From: Pseudomonas asplenii
Lineage (GTDB): Bacteria > Pseudomonadota > Gammaproteobacteria > Pseudomonadales > Pseudomonadaceae
DNA: 64,000 nt
Direction: 5' to 3'
Assembly: GCF_001293465.1 (NCBI RefSeq)
Contig: NZ_JSYZ01000018.1
Location: 124,001 to 188,000, forward strand
The notes below the pieces were generated by a model. That model saw only the letters and a program-made list of their open reading frames with translations. It had not been told where the DNA came from and searched no databases. Made by a program: the position numbers and the translations under genes. Of the stretch, positions 51,146 to 61,085 are shown in pieces; within the stretch, counting starts at the first letter, position 1, and the number at the start of each line of letters is the position of its first letter.

Positions 51146-51224
51146 TGGCGGAGCGGACGAGGATCGAACCCCGGTGTGACAGGTCAGCAGCCCTGCTGGG
51201 CCTGGCCAACCGCTTTACCGCTCC
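51146..51224 (-). pseudogene. tRNA-like sequence, probably a degenerate tRNA
   Basis: On the minus strand this 79-base stretch has a perfect 7-bp acceptor stem GGAGCGG/CCGCTCC, a G discriminator, an encoded CCA end, a D-loop-like GGTTGG and the T-loop core GGTTCGATCC. The inner arms do not fold well. The anticodon-like stem GCAGG/CCTGT leaves an 8-base loop GCTGCTGA, and only three of five T-stem pairs form in the standard register. A serine-like GCU anticodon can be read, but the shape is not that of tRNA-Ser. It follows hupB and has its own terminator. Confidence 0.55.
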
Positions 51225-51228
51225 GCTG

Positions 51229-51254
51229 CCAGGTCGGGAGCGAGCCCGACCTGG
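51229..51254 (-). other. Hairpin between hupB and the tRNA-like gene
   Basis: A perfect 10-bp stem, CCAGGTCGGG/CCCGACCTGG with a six-base loop, begins 24 bases after the hupB stop. It has no T-run and abuts the acceptor stem of the tRNA-like RNA. It may therefore be a processing or mRNA 3'-end structure rather than a terminator. Confidence 0.5.
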
Positions 51255-51278
51255 TACAGGCAAAGGCGTTGAAGAAAC

Positions 51279-51551
51279 TCAGTTGACCGCTTCTTTCAGT
51301 GCTTTACCAGCCTTGAAACCTGGCTTCTTGGCAGCCGGGATTTCCAGCGTCTTACCGGTCTGTGGGTTACGACCAGTGCGAGCAGGGCGATCGGTCACGG
51401 AGAAAGTACCGAAGCCAACCAGTACAACGGAGTCGCCGGCCTTCAGAGCGCCAGTGACGGATTCGATTACTGCGTCCAGCGCACGGCCAGCAGCGGCTTT
51501 CGGGAGATCAGCAGATGCGGCGATAGCATCAATCAGTTCCGACTTGTTCAC
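51279..51551 (-). CDS. hupB: DNA-binding protein HU-beta
   Basis: A 90-residue histone-like protein that bends and wraps DNA. It starts with GTG (VNKSELIDAIAASADL) because AAGGGGA lies 7 bases upstream and longer in-frame starts give non-family sequence. The DNA-binding arm TGRNPQTGKTLEIPAAKKPG is typical. Conserved position downstream of lon, with a 149-base gap that must hold its promoter. Confidence 0.97.
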   Translation of the reverse strand: MNKSELIDAIAASADLPKAAAGRALDAVIESVTGALKAGDSVVLVGFGTFSVTDRPARTGRNPQTGKTLEIPAAKKPGFKAGKALKEAVN

Positions 51552-51700
51552 TCTAAGTCCCCTTATATCTATTGAGTATGTTTCTAAGTTTTTGGTGAAA
51601 GCTAAAACAGGTGCTGAATGGCCTACAGCCACTTATAAGAGCCGCTTTATAACAAGGGCTCTAAAAAGCTGTCAAGGAAGCCCCCCAGGCAAGATCTCTA

Positions 51701-54097
51701 CTAATGGGTACTGATTCTTTCCTTGGAATCCGAATCGCGTTTCTCATCCTTCGCGACGATCTCCGGAACCACATCTGGCAAGGGCTCCGGGGCGTATTGC
51801 AGCGCAATTTGCAGGACTTCGTCAATCCATTTAACCGGTTTAATCTGAAGATCCTGCTTAATATTGTCAGGAATTTCCTTCAGATCGCGCACGTTCTCTT
51901 CCGGAATGATCACGGTCTTGATCCCGCCACGGTGAGCGGCCAACAATTTCTCCTTCAGCCCACCGATCGCCAGCACCTGGCCACGCAGGGTGATCTCGCC
52001 GGTCATGGCGACATCCGCACGCACGGGAATACCGGTCAGAGCCGACACCAATGCGGTACACATTCCTACACCGGCGCTCGGACCATCCTTAGGCGTGGCC
52101 CCTTCCGGCATGTGGATGTGGGTGTCGCGCTTCTCGTGGAAGTCCAGCGGAATACCCAGGCTCTTGGCCCGGCTGCGCACCACGGTCTGGGCGGCGGTGA
52201 TCGACTCGACCATTACATCGCCCAGGGAACCGGTCTTGATCAGTTGCCCCTTGCCCGGTACCACTGCCGCCTCGATGGTCAGCAGCTCGCCACCGACCTG
52301 GGTCCAGGCCAGACCGGTCACCTGCCCCACCTGGTCCTGCTGCTCGGCCAGGCCATAGCGGAACTTGCGCACGCCCAGGAAGTGCTCCAGCAGGTCGGAA
52401 GTGACCTTCACCGAGAAGCGTTTTTCCACGGCATGCTCTTTCACCGCCTTGCGGCAGACCTTGGCGATCTGCCGCTCCAGGCCACGCACACCGGCTTCGC
52501 GGGTGTAATAGCGGATGATGTCGCGGATCGCGTCCTCTTCGAACTCCAGCTCGCCCTTCTTCAGGCCGTTGGCCTGGATCTGCTTGGGCGACAGGTACTT
52601 GGTCGCGATGTTGATCTTCTCGTCCTCGGTGTAACCCGGCAGGCGGATCACTTCCATCCGGTCCAGCAGCGCCGGCGGGATGTTCATCGAGTTGGAGGTG
52701 CACAGGAACATCACGTCGGACAGGTCGTAGTCGACTTCCAGGTAATGGTCGTTGAAATTGTGGTTCTGCTCGGGGTCCAGGACCTCCAGCAGTGCCGAGG
52801 CCGGGTCGCCACGCATGTCGCTGCCCATCTTGTCGATTTCATCGAGCAGGAACAGCGGGTTGCGTACCCCCACCTTGGTCATTTTTTGTATCAATCTTCC
52901 CGGCATCGAACCGATGTAGGTCCGACGGTGACCACGGATTTCCGCTTCGTCGCGCACGCCACCGAGGGCCATGCGGACGAACTTGCGGTTGGTCGCGTTG
53001 GCGATCGACTCCGCCAGGGAAGTCTTGCCGACCCCCGGAGGACCGACCAGGCACAGCACCGGCCCGCGAATCTTCTTCACGCGCTTCTGCACGGCGAGGT
53101 ACTCGAGGATCCGCTCCTTGACCTCTTCCAGGCCGTAGTGATCGGCATCGAGGATGTCCTCGGCCCGCTTGAGGTCCAGGCGCACCTTGCTCTGGGCCTT
53201 CCATGGGACCTGTACCAGCCAGTCGAGGTAGGAACGCACCACGGTGGCCTCGGCGGACATCGGCGACATCTGCTTGAGCTTGTTCAGCTCGGCCTGGGCC
53301 TTGGCCAGGGCGTCCTTGGGCAGGCCGGCGTCATCGATGCGCTTCTTCAGCTCCTCGATTTCGTTGTGGCCCTCGTCGCCATCGCCCAGTTCCTTCTGAA
53401 TGGCCTTCATCTGCTCATTCAGGTAGTACTCGCGCTGGCTGCGCTCCATTTGTTTCTTGACGCGGCCACGGATACGTTTTTCGACCTGCAGCAGGTCGAT
53501 TTCCGCGTCCAATAGCGCCAGCACGTGCTCGACACGGGCCGGCAGTTCGATGATCTCGAGGATTTCCTGCTTCTGCTCGATCTTCAGCGCCATGTGCGCG
53601 GCCATGGTGTCGACCAGGCGGCTGGGCTCATCGATGCTGTTGAGCGAGGACAGGACTTCGGCCGGAACCTTCTTGCCCAGTTGCACATACTGCTCGAACT
53701 GCGAGAGAAGGCTGCGCACGAACACTTCGGATTCACGGTCCGGCGCCTCGGTTTCCTCGATCAGAGCCACCTGTGCACGGCAATGGCCGTCGATTTCGCT
53801 GAAATGCTCGACAGTACCGCGCTGCTCGCCCTCGACCAGCACCTTGACGGTGCCATCAGGCAGCTTGAGCAGTTGCAGCACGGTCGCCACGGTGCCGACC
53901 CGATACAGCGCGTCTTCGCCCGGGTCATCATCGGCAGGATTACGTTGGGCCAGCAGCAGGATCTGCTTGTCGCCCGTCATCGCGGCCTCGAGGGCTTCGA
54001 TAGACTTCTCGCGCCCCACGAACAGCGGGATAACCATGTGCGGATACACCACGACATCGCGCAATGGCAGGAGAGGCAATTCGATGGTCGTCTTCAT
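51701..54097 (-). CDS. lon: ATP-dependent protease Lon
   Basis: A 798-residue protease that degrades misfolded and regulatory proteins. It has the N-terminal Lon domain (LPLLPLRDVVVYPHMVIPLF), the AAA+ module with Walker A CLVGPPGVGKTSLAES and Walker B PLFLLDEIDKMG, and the C-terminal serine protease with the catalytic Ser in PKDGPSAGVGMCTAL and Lys in GGLKEKLLAAHRGG. The start MKTTIELP was chosen over a longer frame. A heat-shock promoter lies at 54157-54185. Confidence 0.98.
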   Translation of the reverse strand: MKTTIELPLLPLRDVVVYPHMVIPLFVGREKSIEALEAAMTGDKQILLLAQRNPADDDPGEDALYRVGTVATVLQLLKLPDGTVKVLVEGEQRGTVEHFSEIDGHCRAQVALIEETEAPDRESEVFVRSLLSQFEQYVQLGKKVPAEVLSSLNSIDEPSRLVDTMAAHMALKIEQKQEILEIIELPARVEHVLALLDAEIDLLQVEKRIRGRVKKQMERSQREYYLNEQMKAIQKELGDGDEGHNEIEELKKRIDDAGLPKDALAKAQAELNKLKQMSPMSAEATVVRSYLDWLVQVPWKAQSKVRLDLKRAEDILDADHYGLEEVKERILEYLAVQKRVKKIRGPVLCLVGPPGVGKTSLAESIANATNRKFVRMALGGVRDEAEIRGHRRTYIGSMPGRLIQKMTKVGVRNPLFLLDEIDKMGSDMRGDPASALLEVLDPEQNHNFNDHYLEVDYDLSDVMFLCTSNSMNIPPALLDRMEVIRLPGYTEDEKINIATKYLSPKQIQANGLKKGELEFEEDAIRDIIRYYTREAGVRGLERQIAKVCRKAVKEHAVEKRFSVKVTSDLLEHFLGVRKFRYGLAEQQDQVGQVTGLAWTQVGGELLTIEAAVVPGKGQLIKTGSLGDVMVESITAAQTVVRSRAKSLGIPLDFHEKRDTHIHMPEGATPKDGPSAGVGMCTALVSALTGIPVRADVAMTGEITLRGQVLAIGGLKEKLLAAHRGGIKTVIIPEENVRDLKEIPDNIKQDLQIKPVKWIDEVLQIALQYAPEPLPDVVPEIVAKDEKRDSDSKERISTH

Positions 54098-54156
54098 GAT
54101 TTCGCCTCTACGGCGGCCCTGAGGCCGGAAACAGGTGGAAAGAAAGCTTGGGACCA

Positions 54157-54185
54157 AGATGGGGGCTACCCGGAAAAAAAACAAG
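54157..54185 (-). promoter_or_regulatory. Sigma-32 (heat shock) promoter of lon
   Basis: On the minus strand: CTTGTTT (-35), 14 bases, CCCCATCT (-10). This fits the RpoH consensus CTTGAAA-N13-15-CCCCATNT in spacing and in all but the A positions of the -35. The -10 box is 59 bases before the lon ATG. It explains heat induction of lon apart from clpX. Confidence 0.8.
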
Positions 54186-54216
54186 CGCCCCTCTTCGCAA
54201 AAGCCCGCGCAAAAGC

Positions 54217-54245
54217 AAAAGGGGGCCCTGAGGCCCCCTTTTTCG
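54217..54245 (-). terminator. Terminator of clpX
   Basis: An 11-bp stem (AAAAGGGGGCC with its complement, loop CTGA) directly follows clpX on the minus strand and is trailed by TTTTGCTTTT. It is a classic Rho-independent terminator separating clpX from lon. Confidence 0.85.
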
Positions 54246-54263
54246 GGTCACGCACTTCAGCAC

Positions 54264-55547
54264 TCAGGCGTCAGGTGCGGCCTTGGCGGTCGGCTCGCTG
54301 TTTTCATAGATGTACAGCGGCTGGGACTTGCCTTCTATGACGCTTTCGTCGATCACCACTTTACTCACGTCGGACTGCGACGGGATCTCGTACATGGTGT
54401 CGAGCAGGATGCCTTCGAGGATGGAACGCAGGCCACGGGCACCGGTCTTGCGCTCCAGGGCACGTCGGGCCACGGATTTCAGCGCATCGGCACGGAACTC
54501 GAGGTCGACGCCTTCCATTTCGAACAGCTTGGCATACTGCTTGGTCAGGGCGTTCTTCGGTTCGGTGAGGATCTGCATCAGCGCGGCCTCATCCAGCTCG
54601 TCCAGGGTCGCCAGCACCGGCAGACGGCCAACGAACTCGGGGATCAGACCGAACTTGACCAGATCGTCAGGCTCGACTTCACGCAGGGACTCGCCGACCT
54701 TCTTGCCCTCTTCCTTGCTGCGGACTTCGGCGCTGAAACCGATGCCGCCCTTGGTCGAACGGTTCTGGATGACCTTTTCCAGGCCTGAGAACGCACCACC
54801 GCAGATGAACAGGATGTTACGGGTGTCGACCTGCAGGAATTCCTGCTGCGGGTGCTTGCGACCGCCCTGCGGCGGCACGGAAGCCACGGTACCTTCGATC
54901 AGCTTCAGCAGGGCCTGCTGCACCCCTTCGCCAGAAACGTCGCGGGTAATCGACGGGTTGTCGGACTTGCGGGAAATCTTGTCGATTTCGTCGATGTAGA
55001 CAATGCCCATCTGGGCCTTTTCCACGTCGTAATCACACTTCTGCAGCAGCTTCTGAATGATGTTTTCCACGTCCTCGCCCACATAGCCCGCCTCGGTGAG
55101 GGTGGTTGCGTCAGCGATGGTGAACGGCACATTCAGCAGGCGTGCCAGGGTTTCGGCCAGCAGGGTCTTGCCCGAGCCGGTCGGGCCGATCAGCAGGATG
55201 TTGCTCTTGCCGAGTTCGACGTCGTCACTCTTCTTGTCGCGCTGGTTCAGGCGCTTGTAGTGGTTGTATACCGCTACGGCCAGAACCTTCTTGGCACGCT
55301 CCTGACCAATGACGTACTGATCAAGGATGCCGCTGATTTCTTTAGGCGAAGGCAATTTATGCGCGCTGCTCTCGGCCTGTGCCTCCTGCACCTCCTCACG
55401 GATGATGTCATTGCACAGGTCGACGCACTCGTCGCAGATAAAGACCGAGGGGCCGGCAATCAATTTGCGCACTTCATGCTGGCTTTTGCCACAGAAGGAG
55501 CAATAAAGCAGCTTGCCGTTGTCCTCGCCGTTGCGGGTGTCAGTCAT
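54264..55547 (-). CDS. clpX: ClpX, ATPase subunit of the ClpXP protease
   Basis: A 427-residue AAA+ unfoldase. The N-terminal zinc domain has two CxxC pairs (YCSFCGKS, then FICDECVDLC). Walker A is GPTGSGKTLLAE and Walker B GIVYIDEIDKI. The IGF-type ClpP-docking loop is GGIGFSAEVRS. The start MTDTRNGED was chosen over an 11-residue extension. It is downstream of clpP on the same strand with a stem-loop in the 112-base gap. Confidence 0.98.
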   Translation of the reverse strand: MTDTRNGEDNGKLLYCSFCGKSQHEVRKLIAGPSVFICDECVDLCNDIIREEVQEAQAESSAHKLPSPKEISGILDQYVIGQERAKKVLAVAVYNHYKRLNQRDKKSDDVELGKSNILLIGPTGSGKTLLAETLARLLNVPFTIADATTLTEAGYVGEDVENIIQKLLQKCDYDVEKAQMGIVYIDEIDKISRKSDNPSITRDVSGEGVQQALLKLIEGTVASVPPQGGRKHPQQEFLQVDTRNILFICGGAFSGLEKVIQNRSTKGGIGFSAEVRSKEEGKKVGESLREVEPDDLVKFGLIPEFVGRLPVLATLDELDEAALMQILTEPKNALTKQYAKLFEMEGVDLEFRADALKSVARRALERKTGARGLRSILEGILLDTMYEIPSQSDVSKVVIDESVIEGKSQPLYIYENSEPTAKAAPDA

Positions 55548-55595
55548 TCGTTCGATCCAAATCCGATAGGCTTGCAACACAAGATGAAGGCTATT

Positions 55596-55615
55596 GCGGG
55601 CTTTTTCAAGCCCGC
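55596..55615 (-). terminator. Stem-loop between clpP and clpX
   Basis: An 8-bp stem GCGGGCTT/AAGCCCGC with a four-base loop lies 45 bases after clpP. On the minus strand it is followed by AATAGCC, not a T-run. It may attenuate read-through into clpX or stabilise the clpP message. Confidence 0.55.
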
Positions 55616-55659
55616 AGGTGATCGGACCGGCCGACCACCCCTGTTTTGTGCCGCTTATT

Positions 55660-56295
55660 TCACGCGGGACGCTTTTCGATCACTTCGTCGATCAGGCCGT
55701 ATTCACGTGCGGCGGTGGCGCTCATGAAGTTGTCGCGGTTGGTGTCGCGCTCGATTTCTTCGAGCGTACGCCCGCTGTGCTTGGCCATCAGCGTGTTGAG
55801 GCGTTCGCGGATGAACAGGATTTCCTTGGCATGGATTTCGATGTCCGATGCCTGGCCCTGGAAACCGCCCAGTGGCTGGTGAATCATCACACGCGAGTTC
55901 GGCAGGCAGAAACGCTTGCCCTCGGCACCCGCGGTCAGCAGGAACGCACCCATGCTGCAGGCCTGGCCGATGCAGGTGGTCGATACGTTCGGCTTGATGA
56001 ACTGCATGGTGTCGTAGATCGACATGCCCGCAGTCACCGAACCGCCTGGGGAGTTGATGTACAGATGGATGTCCTTGTCCGGGTTTTCCGCTTCAAGGAA
56101 CAGCAGTTGCGCACAGATCAGGTTGGCCATGTAGTCTTCCACAGGACCCACCAGGAAAATCACTCGCTCCTTGAGCAGACGCGAGTAGATGTCATAGGCG
56201 CGTTCGCCACGAGCAGACTGCTCGACAACCATCGGGACCAGGCCGCCGGCGGCCTGGATATCAGAGTTCTGCTGAATATAAGAATTACGGAACAT
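55660..56295 (-). CDS. clpP: ClpP, proteolytic subunit of ClpXP/ClpAP
   Basis: A 211-residue serine protease. Catalytic Ser is in IGQACSMGAFLLTAG, His in NSRVMIHQPLGG and Asp in ERDTNRDNFM. The N-terminal processing region precedes GLVPMVVEQSARGERAYDI. The start MFRNSYIQQNSD was preferred to a frame 12 residues longer; most relatives begin MSRNSYIQQ. It lies between tig and clpX, as across gammaproteobacteria. Confidence 0.97.
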   Translation of the reverse strand: MFRNSYIQQNSDIQAAGGLVPMVVEQSARGERAYDIYSRLLKERVIFLVGPVEDYMANLICAQLLFLEAENPDKDIHLYINSPGGSVTAGMSIYDTMQFIKPNVSTTCIGQACSMGAFLLTAGAEGKRFCLPNSRVMIHQPLGGFQGQASDIEIHAKEILFIRERLNTLMAKHSGRTLEEIERDTNRDNFMSATAAREYGLIDEVIEKRPA

Positions 56296-56328
56296 GCTCT
56301 GCACCCAAATAGTCATGTCTTGAATACG

Positions 56329-56355
56329 CATAAGCCAGCACGAGGCTGGCTTATG
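56329..56355 (-). other. Stem-loop between tig and clpP
   Basis: A perfect 11-bp stem CATAAGCCAGC/GCTGGCTTATG with a five-base loop lies 26 bases after the tig stop. It has no T-run. It may be a weak terminator or mRNA 3'-end structure. Confidence 0.55.
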
Positions 56356-56381
56356 GTGTGTATTTCCAACGAGTCAGAAAA

Positions 56382-57692
56382 TCAGTCGGCTTTTGGAGCT
56401 TCCGCCGGCTTGACTGCTTCTTCGTAGGAGACCGATTTATCGGTCACTTTCGCCTTCTGCAGAACAGTATCCACAACTTGTTCTTCCAGCACAACCGAAC
56501 GAACTTCGTTCAGCTGCTGCTCGTTCTTGTAGTACCAGGACACAACTTGCTCGGGTTCCTGATAGGCCGAAGCCATTTCCTGGATCAGTTCGCGAACGCG
56601 CTCTTCGTCAGGCTTGAGGTCGAATTGCTTGACCACTTCAGCCACGATCAGGCCCAGAACCACACGGCGCTTGGCCTGCTCTTCGAACAGTTCGGCCGGC
56701 AGTTGGTCAGGCTTGATGTTGCCACCGAACTGCTGAACAGCCTGCACGCGCAGACGGTTGACTTCGTTGACCAGCAGAGCCTTTGGCACTTCGATCGGGT
56801 TGGCAGCCAGCAGGCCGTCCATTACCTGGTTCTTGACCTTGGACTTGATCGCCTGACGCAGTTCCCGCTCCATGTTCTTGCGAACTTCGGTGCGGAAGCC
56901 GTCCAGGCCGCTTTCCTTGATACCGAACTGGGCGAAGAAGGCTTCGTTCAGCTCAGGCAGGGTTGGCGCGGAAACAGTGTTCACGGTGACGGTGAACTCG
57001 GCGGCCTTGCCAGCCAGGTCCAGGTTCTGGTAGTCCTCGGGGAAGGTCAGGTTCAGAACGCGCTCTTCACCGGCCTTGGCACCGACCAGGCCGTCTTCGA
57101 AGCCCGGGATCATGCGGTTGGAACCCAGAACCAGCTGGGTGCCCTTGGCGGAACCGCCAGCGAAGGCCTCGCCGTCGACCTTGCCGACGAAATCGATGTT
57201 CAGTTGGTCTTCGTTCTGGGCAGCGCGCTCGGCTACTTCGAAACGGGTGTTCTGCTTGCGCAGGATTTCCAGCATGTTGTCCAGGTCGGCATCAGCCACT
57301 TCGGCGCTCAGGCGCTCGACGGCGATGGAGTCGAAACCGGCAACGGTGAACTCCGGGAACACTTCGAAGGTAGCGACGTATTCCAGATCCTTGCCTTTTT
57401 CCAGCACCTTCGGCTCGACCGAAGGCTGGCCAGCAGGGTTCAGCTTCTGCTCGACCACGGCTTCATAGAAGGAAGCCTGGATCACGTCACCTACCGCTTC
57501 CTGACGGGCATCAGCTTCGAAACGCTGACGGATCACGCTCATTGGCACCTTGCCAGGGCGGAAGCCTGCAATCTTGGCCTTTTGGGCAGTCTGCTGCAGA
57601 CGCTTGTTGACCTGGGTCTCGATGCGCTCAGCTGGCACGGTGATGCTCATGCGGCGCTCAAGAGCCGATGTATTTTCAACAGAAACTTGCAT
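56382..57692 (-). CDS. tig: Trigger factor (ribosome-bound chaperone)
   Basis: A 436-residue chaperone and prolyl isomerase that meets nascent chains at the ribosome exit. The ribosome-binding tip is GFRPGKVPMSVIRQRF. The FKBP domain (about residues 155-240) includes VDGEAFAGGSAKGTQLVLGS and MIPGFEDGLVGAKAGE. The C-terminal helical arms follow. The start MQVSVENTSALERRM is standard. It is first in the tig-clpP-clpX block, with the tRNA genes upstream. Confidence 0.97.
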   Translation of the reverse strand: MQVSVENTSALERRMSITVPAERIETQVNKRLQQTAQKAKIAGFRPGKVPMSVIRQRFEADARQEAVGDVIQASFYEAVVEQKLNPAGQPSVEPKVLEKGKDLEYVATFEVFPEFTVAGFDSIAVERLSAEVADADLDNMLEILRKQNTRFEVAERAAQNEDQLNIDFVGKVDGEAFAGGSAKGTQLVLGSNRMIPGFEDGLVGAKAGEERVLNLTFPEDYQNLDLAGKAAEFTVTVNTVSAPTLPELNEAFFAQFGIKESGLDGFRTEVRKNMERELRQAIKSKVKNQVMDGLLAANPIEVPKALLVNEVNRLRVQAVQQFGGNIKPDQLPAELFEEQAKRRVVLGLIVAEVVKQFDLKPDEERVRELIQEMASAYQEPEQVVSWYYKNEQQLNEVRSVVLEEQVVDTVLQKAKVTDKSVSYEEAVKPAEAPKAD

Positions 57693-57964
57693 GGATATTC
57701 CTCGTTGCACAGACGTTAGCCGGCCGTTTCCGACCTCAGAAGCAAGGGCATGCATTCTAGTGGGTCATACTCAAGAAGTCACCCCGCTGAAAACGAGCAG
57801 GAAACAGCCGGTAATTATTCGTCGGAACAGGCTGTTGGCATCCTTTTCCGACAACACGCAATCACTCGTGCCAGAGCCGTCGCCGCCCTTCTCCCCGATG
57901 GAAGAAGCAACCGGCCGACACCCGGGCCGGCAGCCTTGCGGACCTGCCGAGCGCTGAAACAAAA

Positions 57965-57996
57965 ACGGCGCAGCCCTTGTTCAGGTGCTGCGCCGT
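57965..57996 (-). terminator. Terminator of the tRNA-Arg/His/Leu transcript
   Basis: A 10-bp stem ACGGCGCAGC/GCTGCGCCGT with a 12-base loop lies 21 bases beyond tRNA-Leu on the minus strand and is followed by TTTTTGTTT. The remaining 57693-57964 gap up to tig shows no gene and should contain the tig promoter. Confidence 0.85.
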
Positions 57997-58017
57997 CTTT
58001 TGTATTTGAAGCCAATC

Positions 58018-58102
58018 TGGTGCGGACGAAGAGACTCGAACTCTTACGCCTCGCGGCGCTGGAACCTAAATCCAGTGTGTCTACCAATTCCACCACGTCC
58101 GC
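58018..58102 (-). tRNA. tRNA-Leu (anticodon UAG)
   Basis: An 85-base class II tRNA on the minus strand with 5' GCGGACG pairing with CGTCCGC, the anticodon loop ATTTAGG giving UAG, a long variable arm, T-loop GTTCGAGTC and an encoded CCA. It reads CUA codons, with wobble. Confidence 0.95.
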
Positions 58103-58160
58103 GGATCAAACCGTTAAAGCAAAGACGCCAGATGATTAATCTGGCGTCTTTATTCGAATA

Positions 58161-58236
58161 TGGGGTGGACGATGGGGATCGAACCCACGACAACAGGAGT
58201 CACAATCCTGTGCTCTACCAACTGAGCTACGCCCAC
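58161..58236 (-). tRNA. tRNA-His (anticodon GUG)
   Basis: A 76-base tRNA on the minus strand with 5' GTGGGCG, the D-arm TAGCTCAGTTGGTAGAGC, anticodon GUG in ATTGTGAC, T-loop GTTCGATCC and an encoded CCA. The base just before the 5' end is G, so the extra G-1 of mature tRNA-His is template-encoded. Confidence 0.96.
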
Positions 58237-58269
58237 CATATTGCGTTACTTGTGCCAAAGCTGCCTGAA

Positions 58270-58346
58270 TGGCGCACCCGGCAGGACTCGAACCTGCGAC
58301 CATCCGCTTAGAAGGCGGATGCTCTATCCAGCTGAGCTACGGGCGC
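58270..58346 (-). tRNA. tRNA-Arg (anticodon UCU)
   Basis: A 77-base tRNA on the minus strand with 5' GCGCCCG pairing with CGGGTGC, discriminator G, the D-arm TAGCTCAGCTGGATAGAGC, anticodon UCU in CTTCTAAG, T-loop GTTCGAGTCC and an encoded CCA. It reads AGA/AGG, rare codons in this genome. It is first in the three-tRNA transcript. The 290-base gap up to folD holds the promoters and no gene. Confidence 0.96.
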
Positions 58347-58636
58347 CTTATTAATTTGTACTCTACAATGACTACAAACTAAGAGCTTTCAATCTTGCTG
58401 AGCCAGACTGTAACATCCGCCTATTCAGCTCGACCTTCTCAACCAGTGCTAGGCTGTGCCCGACAAGTGCGACGAATGTTATAGACGAGTCGGAAGGTCG
58501 TCAACTCTTTTTTGAAAAAAATTTAGAAATATAAAGGAGTTAGGGGAATATCCAGACCAAGCGCCTTTGCCCTCGCGCCCTGGCGTGCGAGAATGTGCAC
58601 TCTTTTTCCACCCCTTTCGATGGTTAATCACGCGTC

Positions 58637-59491
58637 ATGACTGCACAACTAATCGACGGCAAGGCGATCGCCGCTCGTCTGCGCCAGCAGATCGCTCAAC
58701 GTGTCGCCGAGCGTCGCCAGCAGGGTCTGCGTACGCCAGGCCTCGCAGTGATTCTGGTCGGCAGCGATCCTGCCTCCCAGGTATATGTCTCGCACAAGCG
58801 CAAGGATTGCGAAGAAGTCGGCTTCATTTCACAAGCCTATGACCTGCCTAGCGAAACCACGCAACAGGCACTGACCGAGTTGATCGACCGCCTGAATGAC
58901 GATCCTGGCATCGACGGCATCCTGCTTCAGTTGCCGCTGCCCGAGCACCTGGATGCATCCAGACTGCTGGAACGCATTCGCCCGGACAAGGATGTGGACG
59001 GTTTCCATCCTTATAACGTCGGCCGCCTGGCCCAGCGTATCCCGCTGCTGCGCCCCTGCACCCCGAAAGGCATCATGACCCTGCTGGAAAGCACCGGTGC
59101 CGACCTGTACGGAATGAATGCGGTAATCGTTGGCGCTTCCAACATCGTCGGCCGCCCGATGGCCATGGAACTGCTGCTGGCCGGCTGCACCGTGACCGTG
59201 ACCCACCGCTTCACCAAGGATCTGGCCGGCCACGTCGGCCGCGCCGACCTGCTGGTGGTGGCCGCCGGCAAGCCGGGCCTGGTCAAGGGGGAGTGGGTCA
59301 AGGAAGGCGCCATCGTCATCGACGTCGGCATCAACCGCCAGGAAGACGGCAAGCTGGTGGGCGACGTGGTCTACGAGACCGCCCTGCCCCGCGCCGGCTG
59401 GATCACTCCGGTTCCGGGCGGCGTTGGCCCGATGACCCGCGCCTGCCTGCTGGAAAATACCTTGTATGCGGCCGAATCGCTGCATGCCTGA
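58637..59491 (+). CDS. folD: Bifunctional methylenetetrahydrofolate dehydrogenase/cyclohydrolase
   Basis: A 284-residue enzyme that interconverts 5,10-methylene- and 10-formyl-tetrahydrofolate with NADP. The catalytic Lys lies in YVSHKRKDCEEVG and the folate signature is GILLQLPLPEHLD. The Rossmann motif is VIVGASNIVGRPMAMELL and the C-terminal PVPGGVGPMTRACLLENT is complete. It is divergent from the tRNA genes and followed by a terminator. Confidence 0.97.
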   Translation: MTAQLIDGKAIAARLRQQIAQRVAERRQQGLRTPGLAVILVGSDPASQVYVSHKRKDCEEVGFISQAYDLPSETTQQALTELIDRLNDDPGIDGILLQLPLPEHLDASRLLERIRPDKDVDGFHPYNVGRLAQRIPLLRPCTPKGIMTLLESTGADLYGMNAVIVGASNIVGRPMAMELLLAGCTVTVTHRFTKDLAGHVGRADLLVVAAGKPGLVKGEWVKEGAIVIDVGINRQEDGKLVGDVVYETALPRAGWITPVPGGVGPMTRACLLENTLYAAESLHA

Positions 59492-59510
59492 CAGGTGATA
59501 GCAGTCAAGA

Positions 59511-59540
59511 CAGGGCACCTTCGGGTGCCCTTGTTGTTTG
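59511..59540 (+). terminator. Terminator of folD
   Basis: An 8-bp stem AGGGCACC/GGTGCCCT with a UUCG tetraloop, then TTGTTGTTT, 20 bases after the folD stop. Confidence 0.85.
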
Positions 59541-59544
59541 TGGC

Positions 59545-59630
59545 GGCCCTGTTCGCGGATGAACGCGACGCACAAAGGGCTTGTGTTCAGTGGGAGCAGG
59601 ATTCATCCGAGAACAGGGCCCTACCAGACA
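59545..59630. repeat. REP-type inverted repeat between folD and cysS
   Basis: Arms GGCCCTGTTCGCGGATGAA and TTCATCCGAGAACAGGGCC pair with one mismatch around a 48-base centre that includes TGGGAGCAGGATTC of the REP family. It sits between two convergent genes. Confidence 0.78.
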
Positions 59631-59643
59631 CCCCAAAACACAA

Positions 59644-59664
59644 AAACCCGCACAAGGCGGGTTT
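59644..59664 (-). terminator. Terminator of cysS
   Basis: A perfect 8-bp stem AAACCCGC/GCGGGTTT with a five-base loop, followed on the minus strand by TTGTG within a T-rich run, 21 bases after the cysS stop. Confidence 0.8.
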
Positions 59665-59684
59665 CTGTTCACTCAGCGCAAGGC

Positions 59685-61067
<1,383 letters not shown>

Positions 61068-61085
61068 GTTAATTCCTTGACTGAA

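Noticed and set aside
51552..51700. Terminator of lon formed by AGAGCC/GGGCTCT
   Set aside because: The stem is only about six pairs with a long AT loop, and no T-run follows on the lon strand. The gap more likely holds the hupB promoter.
51704..53515. A 603-codon plus-strand frame opposite lon
   Set aside because: Antisense of a certain lon gene, with no motif and no start signal.
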